This document shows positions 6,122-12,965 of a stretch of 16,383 nucleotides of DNA, one piece after another (within the stretch, counting starts at the first letter, position 1; each line of letters begins with the position of its first letter). This DNA comes from JAIBJN01 sp035461525. Lineage in GTDB: Bacteria; Actinomycetota; Thermoleophilia; Gaiellales; Gaiellaceae. The stretch lies in the NCBI GenBank assembly GCA_035461525.1, contig DATHVD010000101.1:1-16383 (forward strand), given 5' to 3'. The notes under the pieces are model-generated. The model had not been told where the DNA came from. It did not search any database and saw only the letters and a program-made list of their open reading frames with translations. The position numbers and the translations under genes are program-made.

Positions 6122-7525
6122 ATGGAATGTGACGTCGCCGTCCTCGGCGGCGGCCCGGGCGGTTACTCGGCCGCGATCAGGGCCGCCCAGCTGGGGGCGA
6201 AGACCATCTGCGTCGAGAAGGAGGAACGGCTCGGGGGCACGTGCCTCAACGTCGGCTGCATCCCGACGAAGGCGTGGGTGCAGACCGCCTACGCGCTCAA
6301 GGAGGCGGGCGAGACCTTCGCCAAGCTCGGTGTCGACGTCGGCGAGCCGAAGCTCGACTTCGCGCAGGCGAACGCTTGGAAGGACCAGGTCGTCGACCAG
6401 CTCACCGGCGGCGTGGCCACCCTCTTCAGGGCGAACGGCGTCGAGTGGGTCAAGGGCAAGGGGACGTTCACGGGCGTCAACGCCCTCGCCGTCGAGGGCG
6501 GAGAGGAGATCACCTTCAAGAGCGCAATCGTCGCCACCGGCGCCTACCCGCTGCGCCCGCCGATCGACGGCATCGACTCCGAGCGCTGCGTCGACTCGAC
6601 CGCGCTCCTCGAACAGGCCGAGCTGCCGAAGCGGCTCGTCGTCCTCGGCGGCGGCATCATCGGCTGCGAGTTCGCGTCCGCGCTGCACCGCTTCGGCAGC
6701 GAGGTGACGATCGTCGAGATGCTCCCGACGCTGATCCCGCAGGAGGACGAGGATGCCGCGAAGGAGCTCCTGAAGCAGTTCAAGAAGCGCGGCATCGCCG
6801 TCCACCTCGAGTCGCAGTGCGACAGGATCGAGGAGACGGGGGAGGGTCTCCGGGTGCACTTCGGCGGCGAGACGGTCGAGTGCGACCTCATGCTCGTGGC
6901 GACGGGCCGCGGTCCGATCACGCAGGACGTCGGCCTCGAGGCGCTCGGGGTCGAGTTCGACCCGAAGAAGGGCATCGCCGCGGACGAGCACCGGCGGACG
7001 ACCGTGCCGCACGTCTACGCGGTCGGCGACTGCGCCGGCTACTGGCAGCTCGCGCACACCGCCTTCCGGGAGGGCGAGGTCGCGGCCGAGAACGCGACCG
7101 GGCACGAGGCCGTCGTCGACAACCGCGGCGTGCCGCGCCCGATCTACACCGACCCGGAGATCGCCGGAGTCGGGCTGACCGAGAAGGAGGCGCGGGAGCA
7201 GTACGGCGACGACGTCCTCGTCGGCACGTTCCCGTTCTCCGTCAACGGACGGGCGATCATGCAGAACGAGACCGTCGGCTGGGTCAAGTCGATCCACGAG
7301 TCCCGCTACGGCGAGCTGCTCGGGCTCGTCATGGTCGGGCCGCACGTCACCGACCTGATCGAGGCCGGCGTCGTCGCGCTCGACGCGGAGGCGACCGTCG
7401 AGACCGTCGCCGACGGGATGGCGGCCCATCCGACCCTGTCCGAGGCGATCAAGGAGGCCGGGCTGATCGCGCTCGGGCGCCCGATCCACATCGCGCGCAG
7501 GAAGCGCGCTGCGGCCAAGGCCTGA
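6122..7525 (+). CDS. lpdA: Dihydrolipoamide dehydrogenase, E3 component
   Basis: A 467-residue FAD- and NAD-dependent disulfide oxidoreductase, the usual length for E3. The FAD-binding GGGPGGYSAAIRAA is at 9-22. The redox-active CLNVGC (Cys41 and Cys46) is followed by IPTK. The NAD-binding Rossmann motif VLGGGIIGCEFAS sits near residues 178-190. The second FAD motif, YAVGDCAG, is near residue 300. The dimerisation domain ends with the catalytic HPTLSE pair (His436, Glu441). It reoxidises dihydrolipoamide on E2 and can serve several complexes, including 2-oxoglutarate dehydrogenase and glycine cleavage. That may be why it has its own promoter and Shine-Dalgarno sequence instead of joining the E1-E2 operon just upstream. 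Confidence 0.96.
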   Translation: MECDVAVLGGGPGGYSAAIRAAQLGAKTICVEKEERLGGTCLNVGCIPTKAWVQTAYALKEAGETFAKLGVDVGEPKLDFAQANAWKDQVVDQLTGGVATLFRANGVEWVKGKGTFTGVNALAVEGGEEITFKSAIVATGAYPLRPPIDGIDSERCVDSTALLEQAELPKRLVVLGGGIIGCEFASALHRFGSEVTIVEMLPTLIPQEDEDAAKELLKQFKKRGIAVHLESQCDRIEETGEGLRVHFGGETVECDLMLVATGRGPITQDVGLEALGVEFDPKKGIAADEHRRTTVPHVYAVGDCAGYWQLAHTAFREGEVAAENATGHEAVVDNRGVPRPIYTDPEIAGVGLTEKEAREQYGDDVLVGTFPFSVNGRAIMQNETVGWVKSIHESRYGELLGLVMVGPHVTDLIEAGVVALDAEATVETVADGMAAHPTLSEAIKEAGLIALGRPIHIARRKRAAAKA

Positions 7526-7546
7526 CGTGACCCGGAAAGGAGGGAC

Positions 7547-7774
7547 ATGCTGAGCAAGCGCAAGGCACTGATCGGCTACGGCGTCTACACCGCCGCGAAG
7601 CCGTTCGCCAAGCGGGCGATCCGCCAGAAGGCGAACAGCGTGCCGCCGAAGAAGAAGCGCGGCCGCATCGCGGCCGGCGTGCTCGCGGCGGTCGCGGCCG
7701 CCGGGGCGACGGTCGGCGGGATCCTCTTCTGGCGCAAGCGGCGCTCGGGAGGCGAAGAGTCGCCGACCGACTGA
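7547..7774 (+). CDS. Small basic single-pass membrane protein, function unknown
   Basis: A 75-residue protein with a strong Shine-Dalgarno sequence (AAAGGAGGG, ending three bases before the ATG), only 21 bases after lpd. The N-terminal half is basic and includes GYGVYTAAKPFAKRAIRQK (10-28). A KKKRGR stretch (35-40) precedes one Ala/Gly/Val-rich membrane segment (about 41-61), then FWRKRR and an acidic tail. Charge distribution suggests a short protein anchored in the inner membrane. I do not recognise a family. Co-transcription with lpd is likely from spacing, but nothing links it to the dehydrogenase biochemically. The stop is followed at once by the oxidoreductase remnant. Confidence 0.7.
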   Translation: MLSKRKALIGYGVYTAAKPFAKRAIRQKANSVPPKKKRGRIAAGVLAAVAAAGATVGGILFWRKRRSGGEESPTD

Positions 7775-7776
7775 GT

Positions 7777-7878
7777 GCCGACACCGCCGTCGTCGGAGCC
7801 GGGATCGCCGGCTGCGCGGCGGCGTGGCTCGCGGACGACCCTGCCGTCGGCCCGTTCGCCGCGGAGCGGCTCGCGTGA
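7777..7878 (+). pseudogene. Remnant of a FAD-dependent oxidoreductase (DAO family), internally deleted
   Basis: In the frame from 7777 the bases encode about 33 residues and a TGA. The first part, ADTAVVGAGIAGCAAAW, is a clear first strand and GxGxxG dinucleotide-binding loop such as opens DAO-type FAD oxidoreductases. The rest, GPFAAERLA then stop, resembles the very end of such proteins, where a (S/A)P-x-RF-like tail is common. The 300-plus residues expected between are absent. No in-frame start exists: the GTG at 7775 is one reading frame off. The TGA overlaps the next gene's GTG in a GTGA tetranucleotide, the arrangement an intact upstream gene would have had. This looks like a gene reduced by internal deletion. 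It could be chance, but the glycine motif placed at a gene start is hard to dismiss. Confidence 0.55.
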
Positions 7879-8798
7879 TCCGCCCACTCGCGGAGCGCGA
7901 CGCCGCCGCGACCGTCGCCGTGCTGCGCGAGTCCTCGGTCGACTGGACCGGGTCGGCTGCGAACCTCCTCCACCGGCTCGGCTCGCACCCGCCGCGCGCC
8001 CGCCAGGCGGCGTGGGTGGCCGAGGAGGACGGCCAGGTCGTCGGCGCCGTCCGCGCGCGCCTGCGCTGGGAGGTGAGCGAGCGCGTCGTCGGCTGGATCT
8101 GGGTCGGCGTCCGGCCCCGGAGGCGCGGGCGCGGCGTCGGCTCGGCGCTCTACGCCGCGGGCGAGCGCCACCTGCTCGAGGCCGGCGTCGAGGCCGTCGA
8201 GTCCTTCACCGCGGAGGAGAGCGGGGAGCGGTTCCTCGCAGCCCGCGGCTTCCGGCAGGTCGGGCTCGAGCACGTCTCCCGGCTCGACCTGGTCGGGGCG
8301 GACCTCTCGGCGCTGCCCGCGCTCGCGGAGGTGAAGGCGGCCGAGGGCTTCGCCGTCGTCCCGCTCGCCCGTGCCTTCGACCGGCCCCGCGATCTGCACG
8401 CCGTCTACGCGACCACGCTCGCCGACGTGCCCCAGGCCCACACCGTCGACGACCTCCGCTACGAGGAGTGGGAGCGGGAGTCGCTCGGCGATCCAGACCT
8501 GTCGCTCGAGGCCAGCGCCGTCGTTCTCCACGAGGGCCGGCCCGTCGCGCTCACGTTCGTGATCGCGGACGGCGAGGGCGGCGCCGCGAACGACATGACC
8601 GGTACGCTGCCGGAGTTCCGCGGCCGCGGCCTCGCCCGGCTCGCCAAGCTGGCGAGCGCCCGGTGGGCGCGAGAGCAGGGGATCGAGTGGATCCTCACCG
8701 AGAACGACGACGGGAATCCCGGCATGCGGGCGCTGAACGCGAGCCTCGGCTACCGGCCCGCGGGCACGCAGACGCTCTGGCTCCGCGAGCTACGATAG
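7875..8798 (+). CDS. Tandem GNAT-family N-acetyltransferase
   Basis: A 307-residue protein with two GNAT domains. The first has WVGVRPRRRGRGVGSAL (76-92), the acetyl-CoA pyrophosphate loop R-x-x-G-x-G, then an FLAARGF element (120-126) typical of the GNAT C-terminal strand pair. The second has GTLPEFRGRGLA (about 243-254), followed by TENDDGNPGMRALNASLGY, the Asn-containing end motif of the superfamily. Tandem GNATs of this type include mycothiol synthase, but nothing here allows that call, and the acceptor is unknown. The GTG start was chosen because the IRPLAERDA opening strand is standard for GNATs and the GTG overlaps the stop of the oxidoreductase remnant. The stop overlaps the -10 box of the next gene. 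Confidence 0.86.
   Translation: MIRPLAERDAAATVAVLRESSVDWTGSAANLLHRLGSHPPRARQAAWVAEEDGQVVGAVRARLRWEVSERVVGWIWVGVRPRRRGRGVGSALYAAGERHLLEAGVEAVESFTAEESGERFLAARGFRQVGLEHVSRLDLVGADLSALPALAEVKAAEGFAVVPLARAFDRPRDLHAVYATTLADVPQAHTVDDLRYEEWERESLGDPDLSLEASAVVLHEGRPVALTFVIADGEGGAANDMTGTLPEFRGRGLARLAKLASARWAREQGIEWILTENDDGNPGMRALNASLGYRPAGTQTLWLRELR
8791..8796 (+). promoter_or_regulatory. Predicted -10 box (TACGAT) for the cupin gene, overlapping the GNAT stop codon
   Basis: TACGAT fits TANNNT and its last T is nine bases before the cupin ATG, so a leaderless or nearly leaderless message is predicted. The final T is also the first base of the GNAT stop codon TAG. No Shine-Dalgarno sequence is seen before the ATG. 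Confidence 0.45.
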
Positions 8799-8804
8799 GC
8801 GCCC

Positions 8805-9197
8805 ATGGACCCGCTCACGGATCCGATCGAGGGCGCCGACCGGCGCGAGGTCGGCGGCGCCGTCGTCGAGATCGTCAGGGTCGGGAACGGCCGCGTGAAG
8901 CGGGCGGTCTACCCGCCGGGGTTCCGCTGGTCGACGCACATGAGCCCGAACGTCGAGTCCAAGCGCTGCATGCACGCCCACGTCGGCTTCCTCGCACGCG
9001 GCCACATCCGTGGGGAGTACGGCGACGGCTGCACGTTCGAGTACGTCGCCCCGCAGGCGGTCGCCATCGAGCCGGGCCACGACGCCTGGGTCGTCGGCGA
9101 CGAGGAGGCCGTGCTCATCCAGTTCGACGCCGAGGAGGGGACGGCGCGCCGGTTCGGCCTCCCGGCGGAGCACGAGCGTCACTCGCAGGGCGCCTAG
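8805..9197 (+). CDS. Cupin-domain protein
   Basis: A 130-residue small beta-barrel protein. Cupin motif 1 is suggested by PPGFRWSTH (37-45) and MHAHVGFLARG (56-66), with His57 and His59 as possible metal ligands. Motif 2 is suggested by VAIEPGHDAWVVGDE (86-100), which has the P-G-H-D-x-W step seen in many cupins. GEYGDGCTFEY lies between. The substrate is unknown; cupins of this size include small isomerases, dioxygenases and sensor proteins. It has its own predicted promoter at the GNAT stop, and the following DedA gene starts three bases after its stop, so the downstream genes may be expressed from this promoter too. Confidence 0.75.
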   Translation: MDPLTDPIEGADRREVGGAVVEIVRVGNGRVKRAVYPPGFRWSTHMSPNVESKRCMHAHVGFLARGHIRGEYGDGCTFEYVAPQAVAIEPGHDAWVVGDEEAVLIQFDAEEGTARRFGLPAEHERHSQGA

Positions 9198-9200
9198 CCG

Positions 9201-9803
9201 TTGTTCGACGCGTTCACGGAGTACGTCGAGCGGTCGCCGTGGATCGCCTACCCGTACCTCTTCGGGGTCTCGGCGCTCGACGTGCTCGTGCCGCTCGTCC
9301 CCAGCGAGACCTCCGTCATCCTCGGCGGCGTCGTCGCCGGCACGGGCGGCCTCGACCTCGGGCTCGTCATCCTCTTCGCGGCAGCGGGGGCGATCGTGGG
9401 CGACAACATCGCCTACTGGATCGGACGGACTGCAGGCCACCGCCTCGTCGAGCGGTTCCTCAGCCAGGGGCGGCGGAAGCAGGTCGAGTGGGCCCACCGC
9501 CAGGTCGAGGAGCGGGGCGGCTACCTGATCGTCATCGGGCGATTCATCCCCGGAGGCCGCACGGCCGTGACGCTCTCCTGCGGGATGTTGGAGATGCGCT
9601 GGCGCCGGTTCCTCGCCTTCGACGTGCTCGCCGGGCTCGTCTGGGGGACGTACGCAGCCATGCTCGGCTACCTCGGCGGGCGCACTTTCGAGGAGAATCC
9701 GCTCCGTGGGTTCCTCCTCGCCTTCGCCGTCGCCCTCGCCGTCGCCGGGGCGATCGAGCTCTACCGCTGGATCCGGAAGCGTCGTGTCGTCGCTCGCGGC
9801 TGA
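9201..9803 (+). CDS. DedA-family (SNARE-associated/VTT domain) membrane protein
   Basis: A 200-residue integral membrane protein. Family marks in order: VPSETSVILGG (33-43) with the conserved Glu36, GAIVGDNIAYWIGRTAG (63-79) with Asp68, and RFIPGGRT (114-121), which is the F-x-R-x-x-P-G-x-R type motif. Four or five hydrophobic segments lie near 18-34, 50-75, 105-125, 136-160 and 168-186. DedA proteins have been linked to flipping of undecaprenyl phosphate and other lipids across the inner membrane and to envelope stress tolerance. The TTG start is three bases after the cupin stop, consistent with coupled translation. The 3' end overlaps the next gene by 20 bases. Confidence 0.92.
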   Translation: MFDAFTEYVERSPWIAYPYLFGVSALDVLVPLVPSETSVILGGVVAGTGGLDLGLVILFAAAGAIVGDNIAYWIGRTAGHRLVERFLSQGRRKQVEWAHRQVEERGGYLIVIGRFIPGGRTAVTLSCGMLEMRWRRFLAFDVLAGLVWGTYAAMLGYLGGRTFEENPLRGFLLAFAVALAVAGAIELYRWIRKRRVVARG

Positions 9804-10974
9804 CCTCGAGGCGGCCGCCGGGATCGGCGCCGACGAGCGCGGCGGCATCAGCCGCTTCGCGTGGACGCCCGAGCTGGCGCGGGCGAACGACTGGCTCGCG
9901 GGGCGCCTCGCGGCGCTCGGCCTCCAGGCGGAGGTGGACCCCGCCGGCAACGTGCTCGGGCGCTGGCAGGCGGGGGAGGGGAAGGCAGTGCTCGTCGGCT
10001 CCCACCTGGACACGGTTCCCTGCGGGGGCCGCTACGACGGCGCGCTCGGCGTGCTCGCCGCCCTCGACGCGATCCGGCGCCTGCGGGCGGACGGGGTCGA
10101 GCCTCGCCGGCCCGTGTGGCTCGTGTCCTTCAACGACGAGGAGGGCGGGCGGTTCCAGACCGGGATGCTCGGAAGCCGCGCCTTCTGCGGGGACTGCGAC
10201 CTGGAGGACTGGGGCGGCCGGGGCGTCCCCGAGGCGATGGCCGAGGCGGGGTTCGACTTCTCCCGGCTCCCGGGCGCCCGCGGCGTCGACGGCGTCGGCG
10301 CGTTCCTCGAGCTCCACATCGAGCAGGGACCCGTGCTGGAGCGGGCCGGCGTCGACCTCGGGATCGTGACGGCGATCACGGGAATCCTCGGCTTCCGCGC
10401 CCGCTTCCTCGGCGAGGCCAACCACGCCGGGACGACGCCGATGGAGCTCCGGCGGGACGCGCTCGCCGGCGCCGCGCGGGCGATTCTCGCGCTGCGCGAG
10501 GAGGCGCGGGCGCGCCCGGACATGACCGCCAACGTCGGCATCGTCGAGGCGGAGCCGGGCGGCTTCAACGTCGTCCCCGGAGCGGCGGAGTTCACGATCG
10601 ACGTGCGCTCGTCCACGGCCGAGGGCTTCGCCCGCCTGGAGCCCTTCGTGCGGGCGACCTTCGAGGGGATCGCCGCCGGGGAGGGGCTCGGCCTGGAGCT
10701 CGCCGAGACGCACCGCAAGGCGCCGGTCGCGCTCGACCCCGGCCTGCAGGAGGTGCTCGAGGAGGCCGCGCGCGCCGAGGGTGCGACGACGCTCAGGCTC
10801 CCGAGCGGCGCCGGCCACGACGCGATGGTGCTCGCGCGCCGCGTCCCGGCCGCGATGCTCTTCGTTCCCAGCCGTGGCGGGATCAGCCACTCTCCCGAGG
10901 AGTACACGGCCCCGGAGCACTGCGAGCTCGGCGCCCGCGTCCTCGCCGGCGCGCTGCGGCAGCTCGTGGGATAG
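9784..10974 (+). CDS. M20-family amidohydrolase (N-carbamoyl-L-amino acid hydrolase / allantoate amidohydrolase type)
   Basis: A 396-residue binuclear metal hydrolase that removes a carbamoyl or ureido group from N-carbamoyl amino acids or allantoate. Motifs: GSHLDTVPCGGRYDGALG (72-89) with metal ligands His74 and Asp85, FNDEEGGRF (116-124) with Glu119/Glu120, LHIEQGP (177-183) with His178, the dimerisation-domain NHAGTTPM (213-220), SGAGHDAM (341-348), and ISHSPEEYT (367-375) with the last ligand His369. Length is slightly below the usual 405-420. The GTG at 9784 lies inside the DedA gene (20-base overlap); homology begins soon after. Beta-ureidopropionase-like enzymes fall in the same family, so the exact substrate is open. 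The mid-region Cys pair (135, 138) is unremarkable. Confidence 0.9.
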   Translation: MSSLAADLEAAAGIGADERGGISRFAWTPELARANDWLAGRLAALGLQAEVDPAGNVLGRWQAGEGKAVLVGSHLDTVPCGGRYDGALGVLAALDAIRRLRADGVEPRRPVWLVSFNDEEGGRFQTGMLGSRAFCGDCDLEDWGGRGVPEAMAEAGFDFSRLPGARGVDGVGAFLELHIEQGPVLERAGVDLGIVTAITGILGFRARFLGEANHAGTTPMELRRDALAGAARAILALREEARARPDMTANVGIVEAEPGGFNVVPGAAEFTIDVRSSTAEGFARLEPFVRATFEGIAAGEGLGLELAETHRKAPVALDPGLQEVLEEAARAEGATTLRLPSGAGHDAMVLARRVPAAMLFVPSRGGISHSPEEYTAPEHCELGARVLAGALRQLVG

Positions 10975-10980
10975 TCCCGC

Positions 10981-11544
10981 GTGTCGCAGCGGGAATTCGT
11001 CCGGACGCTCGTGTACGCGGCCGCGCTCGGCGTTCCCGCCGCGTTCGCGGGCGTCCTCTTCCAGTCGGCGCTCACGAAGCCGCGACCCTCGTCGTCGCGG
11101 GGCTGTTCGTGGGCGCCCTCGCGGTCGGGTTCCGGGCAGCCGCGGACCGGCCTGTCGATTTCGTCCTGCTTTCGGGGCAGGCGTCCCTGCCGGCCGCCGT
11201 CGCCGAGACGTCCGCCGGCGTTCTGGTGCTGCTCGTCGTCGCGAAGGGGCTCGCGTACGCGCCCTCCCTCGGCGCCGGCTTCCGCGGCAGCCCCCGTCTT
11301 CCCGGCGCTCGTGCTCGGGGCCGCGGTCGGGACGCTCGCGGCCCTTGCCCTCCCCGGGCTGGAGCTCGCGCCGGCGCTGGCCGCCGGGGTTGCCTCCTCG
11401 GCCGCCGCCGTGCTGGGAATGCCGTTCTTCGCGGTGGTGATGGCCACGCTTCTCTTCGGCGAGTCCGCGGTCCTGGTCGCGCCGCTCGCGATCCTCGGGG
11501 CGGCGGTCGGCTGGCTGGTCTCCGTCGCGGCGGCGAGGGAGTGA
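10981..11544 (+). pseudogene. Degraded ClC-family chloride channel/antiporter gene
   Basis: The region keeps pieces of a ClC protein in two frames. Frame one opens at GTG 10981 with about 31 residues ending in FQSAL. A minus-one change at about 11073 (reusing a C) leads into GLFVGALAVGF, then VDFVLLSGQASLPAAVAE and KGLAYAPSLGAGFRG, which match the second half of bacterial ClC proteins. A plus-one change in the five-C run 11291-11295 returns to frame one for PVFPALVLGAAVG and the last helices. GFRGxPVFPALVLG is the family's GxFxP selectivity-filter region. Bacterial ClCs are near 400-450 residues, while only about 187 codons remain. The GREGP and GSGIP regions are missing, so an internal deletion of about 200 codons is inferred. 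The stop still overlaps the next gene (GTGA). Confidence 0.78.
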
Positions 11545-12275
11545 CCCTGCACGTCGAGCGGCTCGGCCACGGGCCGCCCGTGGTGCTCGTCCACGGCAGC
11601 GTCACGGGCGCTCACCTCACCTGGCGCGAGCAGCTCCCGCTCGCCGAGCGGTGGACGCTTCTGCTCGTCGACCGTCCAGGCTTCGGCGCGAGCCCGCCCG
11701 TCGAGCGGGTCGACTTCGCCGTCGACGCTCCCCTCGTCGCGGACGTTCTCGGGACGGGCGCCCATCTCGTGGCACACTCCTACGGAGGCGTCGTCGCGCT
11801 GCTCGCGGCGTCACTGCGACCGGAGGCCGTGCGGTCGCTGACGGTGATCGAGCCGCCGGCTTTCGCCGTCGCGGCCGAGGATCCCGCGGTCGCAGCGTTC
11901 GTCGAGCGCTCCCAAGCGCTTTGGCGGGACGGCCCGGACGACCCGGAGGCGTTTCTCGCGCGCTTCCTCGAGCTCGTCGGGAGCCGTCCCGTCGCCGGGC
12001 GCCTCAAGCCCGAGCTCCTCCGGGGCGCCCGCCTCCTGCGCACGGAGCGCGGCCCCTGGGACGCGGAGATCCCTCTGAGCGAGCTGGCGGCGACCGGGCT
12101 GCCCGCCCTCGTGGTCTCGGGGGCGCACGACCCCGCCTTCGAGGCCGTCTGCGACGCGATCGCCGGCCGGCTCGGCGCCGAGCGCGCCGTGCTCGAGGGC
12201 GGCGGGCACGCCGCTCAGCGCCTGGGGTCGCCCTTCAACGAGCGCCTGGAGCGGTTCCTCTCCTCCGCGCGCTAG
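11541..12275 (+). CDS. Alpha/beta-fold hydrolase
   Basis: A 244-residue soluble hydrolase. The oxyanion-hole motif VVLVHGS is at 14-20 and DRPGFGAS (44-51) is the typical loop. The nucleophile elbow VAHSYGG (77-83) places Ser80. VVSGAHDPAFE (191-201) supplies Asp197 and EGGGHAAQ (219-226) supplies His223, giving a complete catalytic triad. The lid region (about 105-175) is short and helical. The substrate cannot be told; esterases, lactonases and C-C hydrolases share this pattern. The GTG start overlaps the stop of the degraded ClC gene, so its translation may once have been coupled to it. It ends in a shared CTAG with the converging zinc-ribbon gene. Confidence 0.89.
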   Translation: MTLHVERLGHGPPVVLVHGSVTGAHLTWREQLPLAERWTLLLVDRPGFGASPPVERVDFAVDAPLVADVLGTGAHLVAHSYGGVVALLAASLRPEAVRSLTVIEPPAFAVAAEDPAVAAFVERSQALWRDGPDDPEAFLARFLELVGSRPVAGRLKPELLRGARLLRTERGPWDAEIPLSELAATGLPALVVSGAHDPAFEAVCDAIAGRLGAERAVLEGGGHAAQRLGSPFNERLERFLSSAR

Positions 12276-12442
12276 CGCCCGCAGCGGCAGACTGGCTCGC
12301 CGAGGGCGCGCCGCTCGAGCCGCAGGCCGCAGAGCGGGCACGTGGCGGGGAGGACCCGCGCGTAGACGAGAACCGCTCGGGCCAGGACGGTCCACGAGAG
12401 GAGGAGGACGAGCGCGAAGGGAACTGGGACCTCGACGGGCAT
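12272..12442 (-). CDS. Small membrane-anchored zinc-ribbon-like protein
   Basis: A 56-residue protein with one hydrophobic segment (about 8-31, FALVLLLSWTVLARAVLVYA) followed by a four-cysteine module: Cys35 and Cys38 in CPLCG, and Cys52 and Cys54 in CRCG at the extreme C terminus. The spacing C-x2-C-x13-C-x-C suggests a small zinc site on the cytoplasmic face of the membrane. The ATG was chosen because an AGGA sits six bases upstream and because the frame upstream is arginine-rich and unlike a protein. No family is recognised. The stop codon TAG overlaps the hydrolase stop on the other strand within CTAG. The 136-base gap to the next gene, 12443-12578, shows nothing beyond the promoter at its far end. 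Confidence 0.62.
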   Translation of the reverse strand: MPVEVPVPFALVLLLSWTVLARAVLVYARVLPATCPLCGLRLERRALGEPVCRCGR

Positions 12443-12565
12443 GAACGTCCTATCGGACGGAAGCTCGCGCGTGCTGAGGCCCGTCGGGCGCGCGGCTGCG
12501 AGAATCGCCCGAACGGGGGAAGCCCTCTGAACCCTCGGCGCCACGACGTGACTCGACCCCGCGTC

Positions 12566-12571
12566 TACAAT
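12566..12571 (+). promoter_or_regulatory. Predicted -10 box (TACAAT) of a leaderless promoter for the 81-residue membrane protein
   Basis: TACAAT is one base off the canonical -10. Its last T is eight bases before the GTG at 12579, which places transcription start at the start codon. The -10 itself contains the first two bases of an upstream in-frame ATG (12570), so that ATG would not be in the message. This decides the start in favour of GTG 12579. Confidence 0.55.
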
Positions 12572-12578
12572 GGAGCGA

Positions 12579-12824
12579 GTGACCTGGATCGGCATCGGTC
12601 TCCTCGCTGCGACCGCGCTCGTCCTCCTCGGAGCCGAGTGGCCGCGGCTGAGAGAGCGGCTCGGGGGTGACGCCTGGGCCGCGCGCACGCGGCGCCGGCG
12701 GAAGGAGCGCCTCACGCTCATCCGGGGCGACGACGAGGACGACGAGTTTGTGAAGAGCGTGGAGCGCGACCTCGCCGACCTGCCCGTGCTCGACGAGCAC
12801 GAGGATCGCCCCCGTCGCAGCTAA
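12579..12824 (+). CDS. Small membrane-anchored charged protein, function unknown
   Basis: An 81-residue protein with an N-terminal membrane segment (residues 2-20, TWIGIGLLAATALVLLGAE), a basic stretch (TRRRRKER, 37-44) and a very acidic C-terminal half (GDDEDDEF at 50-57, then DLADLPVLDEHED). The start at GTG 12579 places the hydrophobic segment right at the N terminus and matches the -10 box upstream; the ATG nine bases earlier lies inside that box. I do not recognise a family. It resembles a short anchor with a cytoplasmic tail. The TAA stop forms part of the predicted -10 box of the tRNA gene. Confidence 0.62.
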   Translation: MTWIGIGLLAATALVLLGAEWPRLRERLGGDAWAARTRRRRKERLTLIRGDDEDDEFVKSVERDLADLPVLDEHEDRPRRS

Positions 12825-12827
12825 GAT
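12822..12827 (+). promoter_or_regulatory. Predicted -10 box (TAAGAT) for tRNA-Leu
   Basis: TAAGAT fits TANNNT, overlaps the TAA stop of the preceding gene and ends eleven bases before the tRNA 5' end. That would give a short 5' leader removed by RNase P. No clear -35 is seen. Confidence 0.45.
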
Positions 12828-12837
12828 CTTCCTTCGC

Positions 12838-12923
<86 letters not shown>

Positions 12924-12926
12924 CAG

Positions 12927-12942
12927 CAGGTGTGCAGGTGTG
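12927..12942. repeat. Two tandem copies of an 8-base unit (GCAGGTGT)
   Basis: GCAGGTGT occurs twice head to tail a few bases after the tRNA 3' end. It is short and may be chance, but it sits where tRNA 3' processing would take place. Confidence 0.5.
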
Positions 12943-12965
12943 TCGGCTAGACCGGGGGGAATGCG

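Noticed and set aside
7775..10369. A very long plus-strand open frame of about 860 codons
   Set aside because: Its translation is Arg/Pro/Gly-rich without domains and it overlaps GNAT, cupin, DedA and M20 genes that have clear motifs in other frames. It is a high-GC artefact.
12570..12578. ATG 12570 as start of the 81-residue membrane protein
   Set aside because: The ATG overlaps the TACAAT -10 box and would lie upstream of the predicted transcript start. GTG 12579 fits the leaderless spacing and puts the membrane segment at the N terminus.
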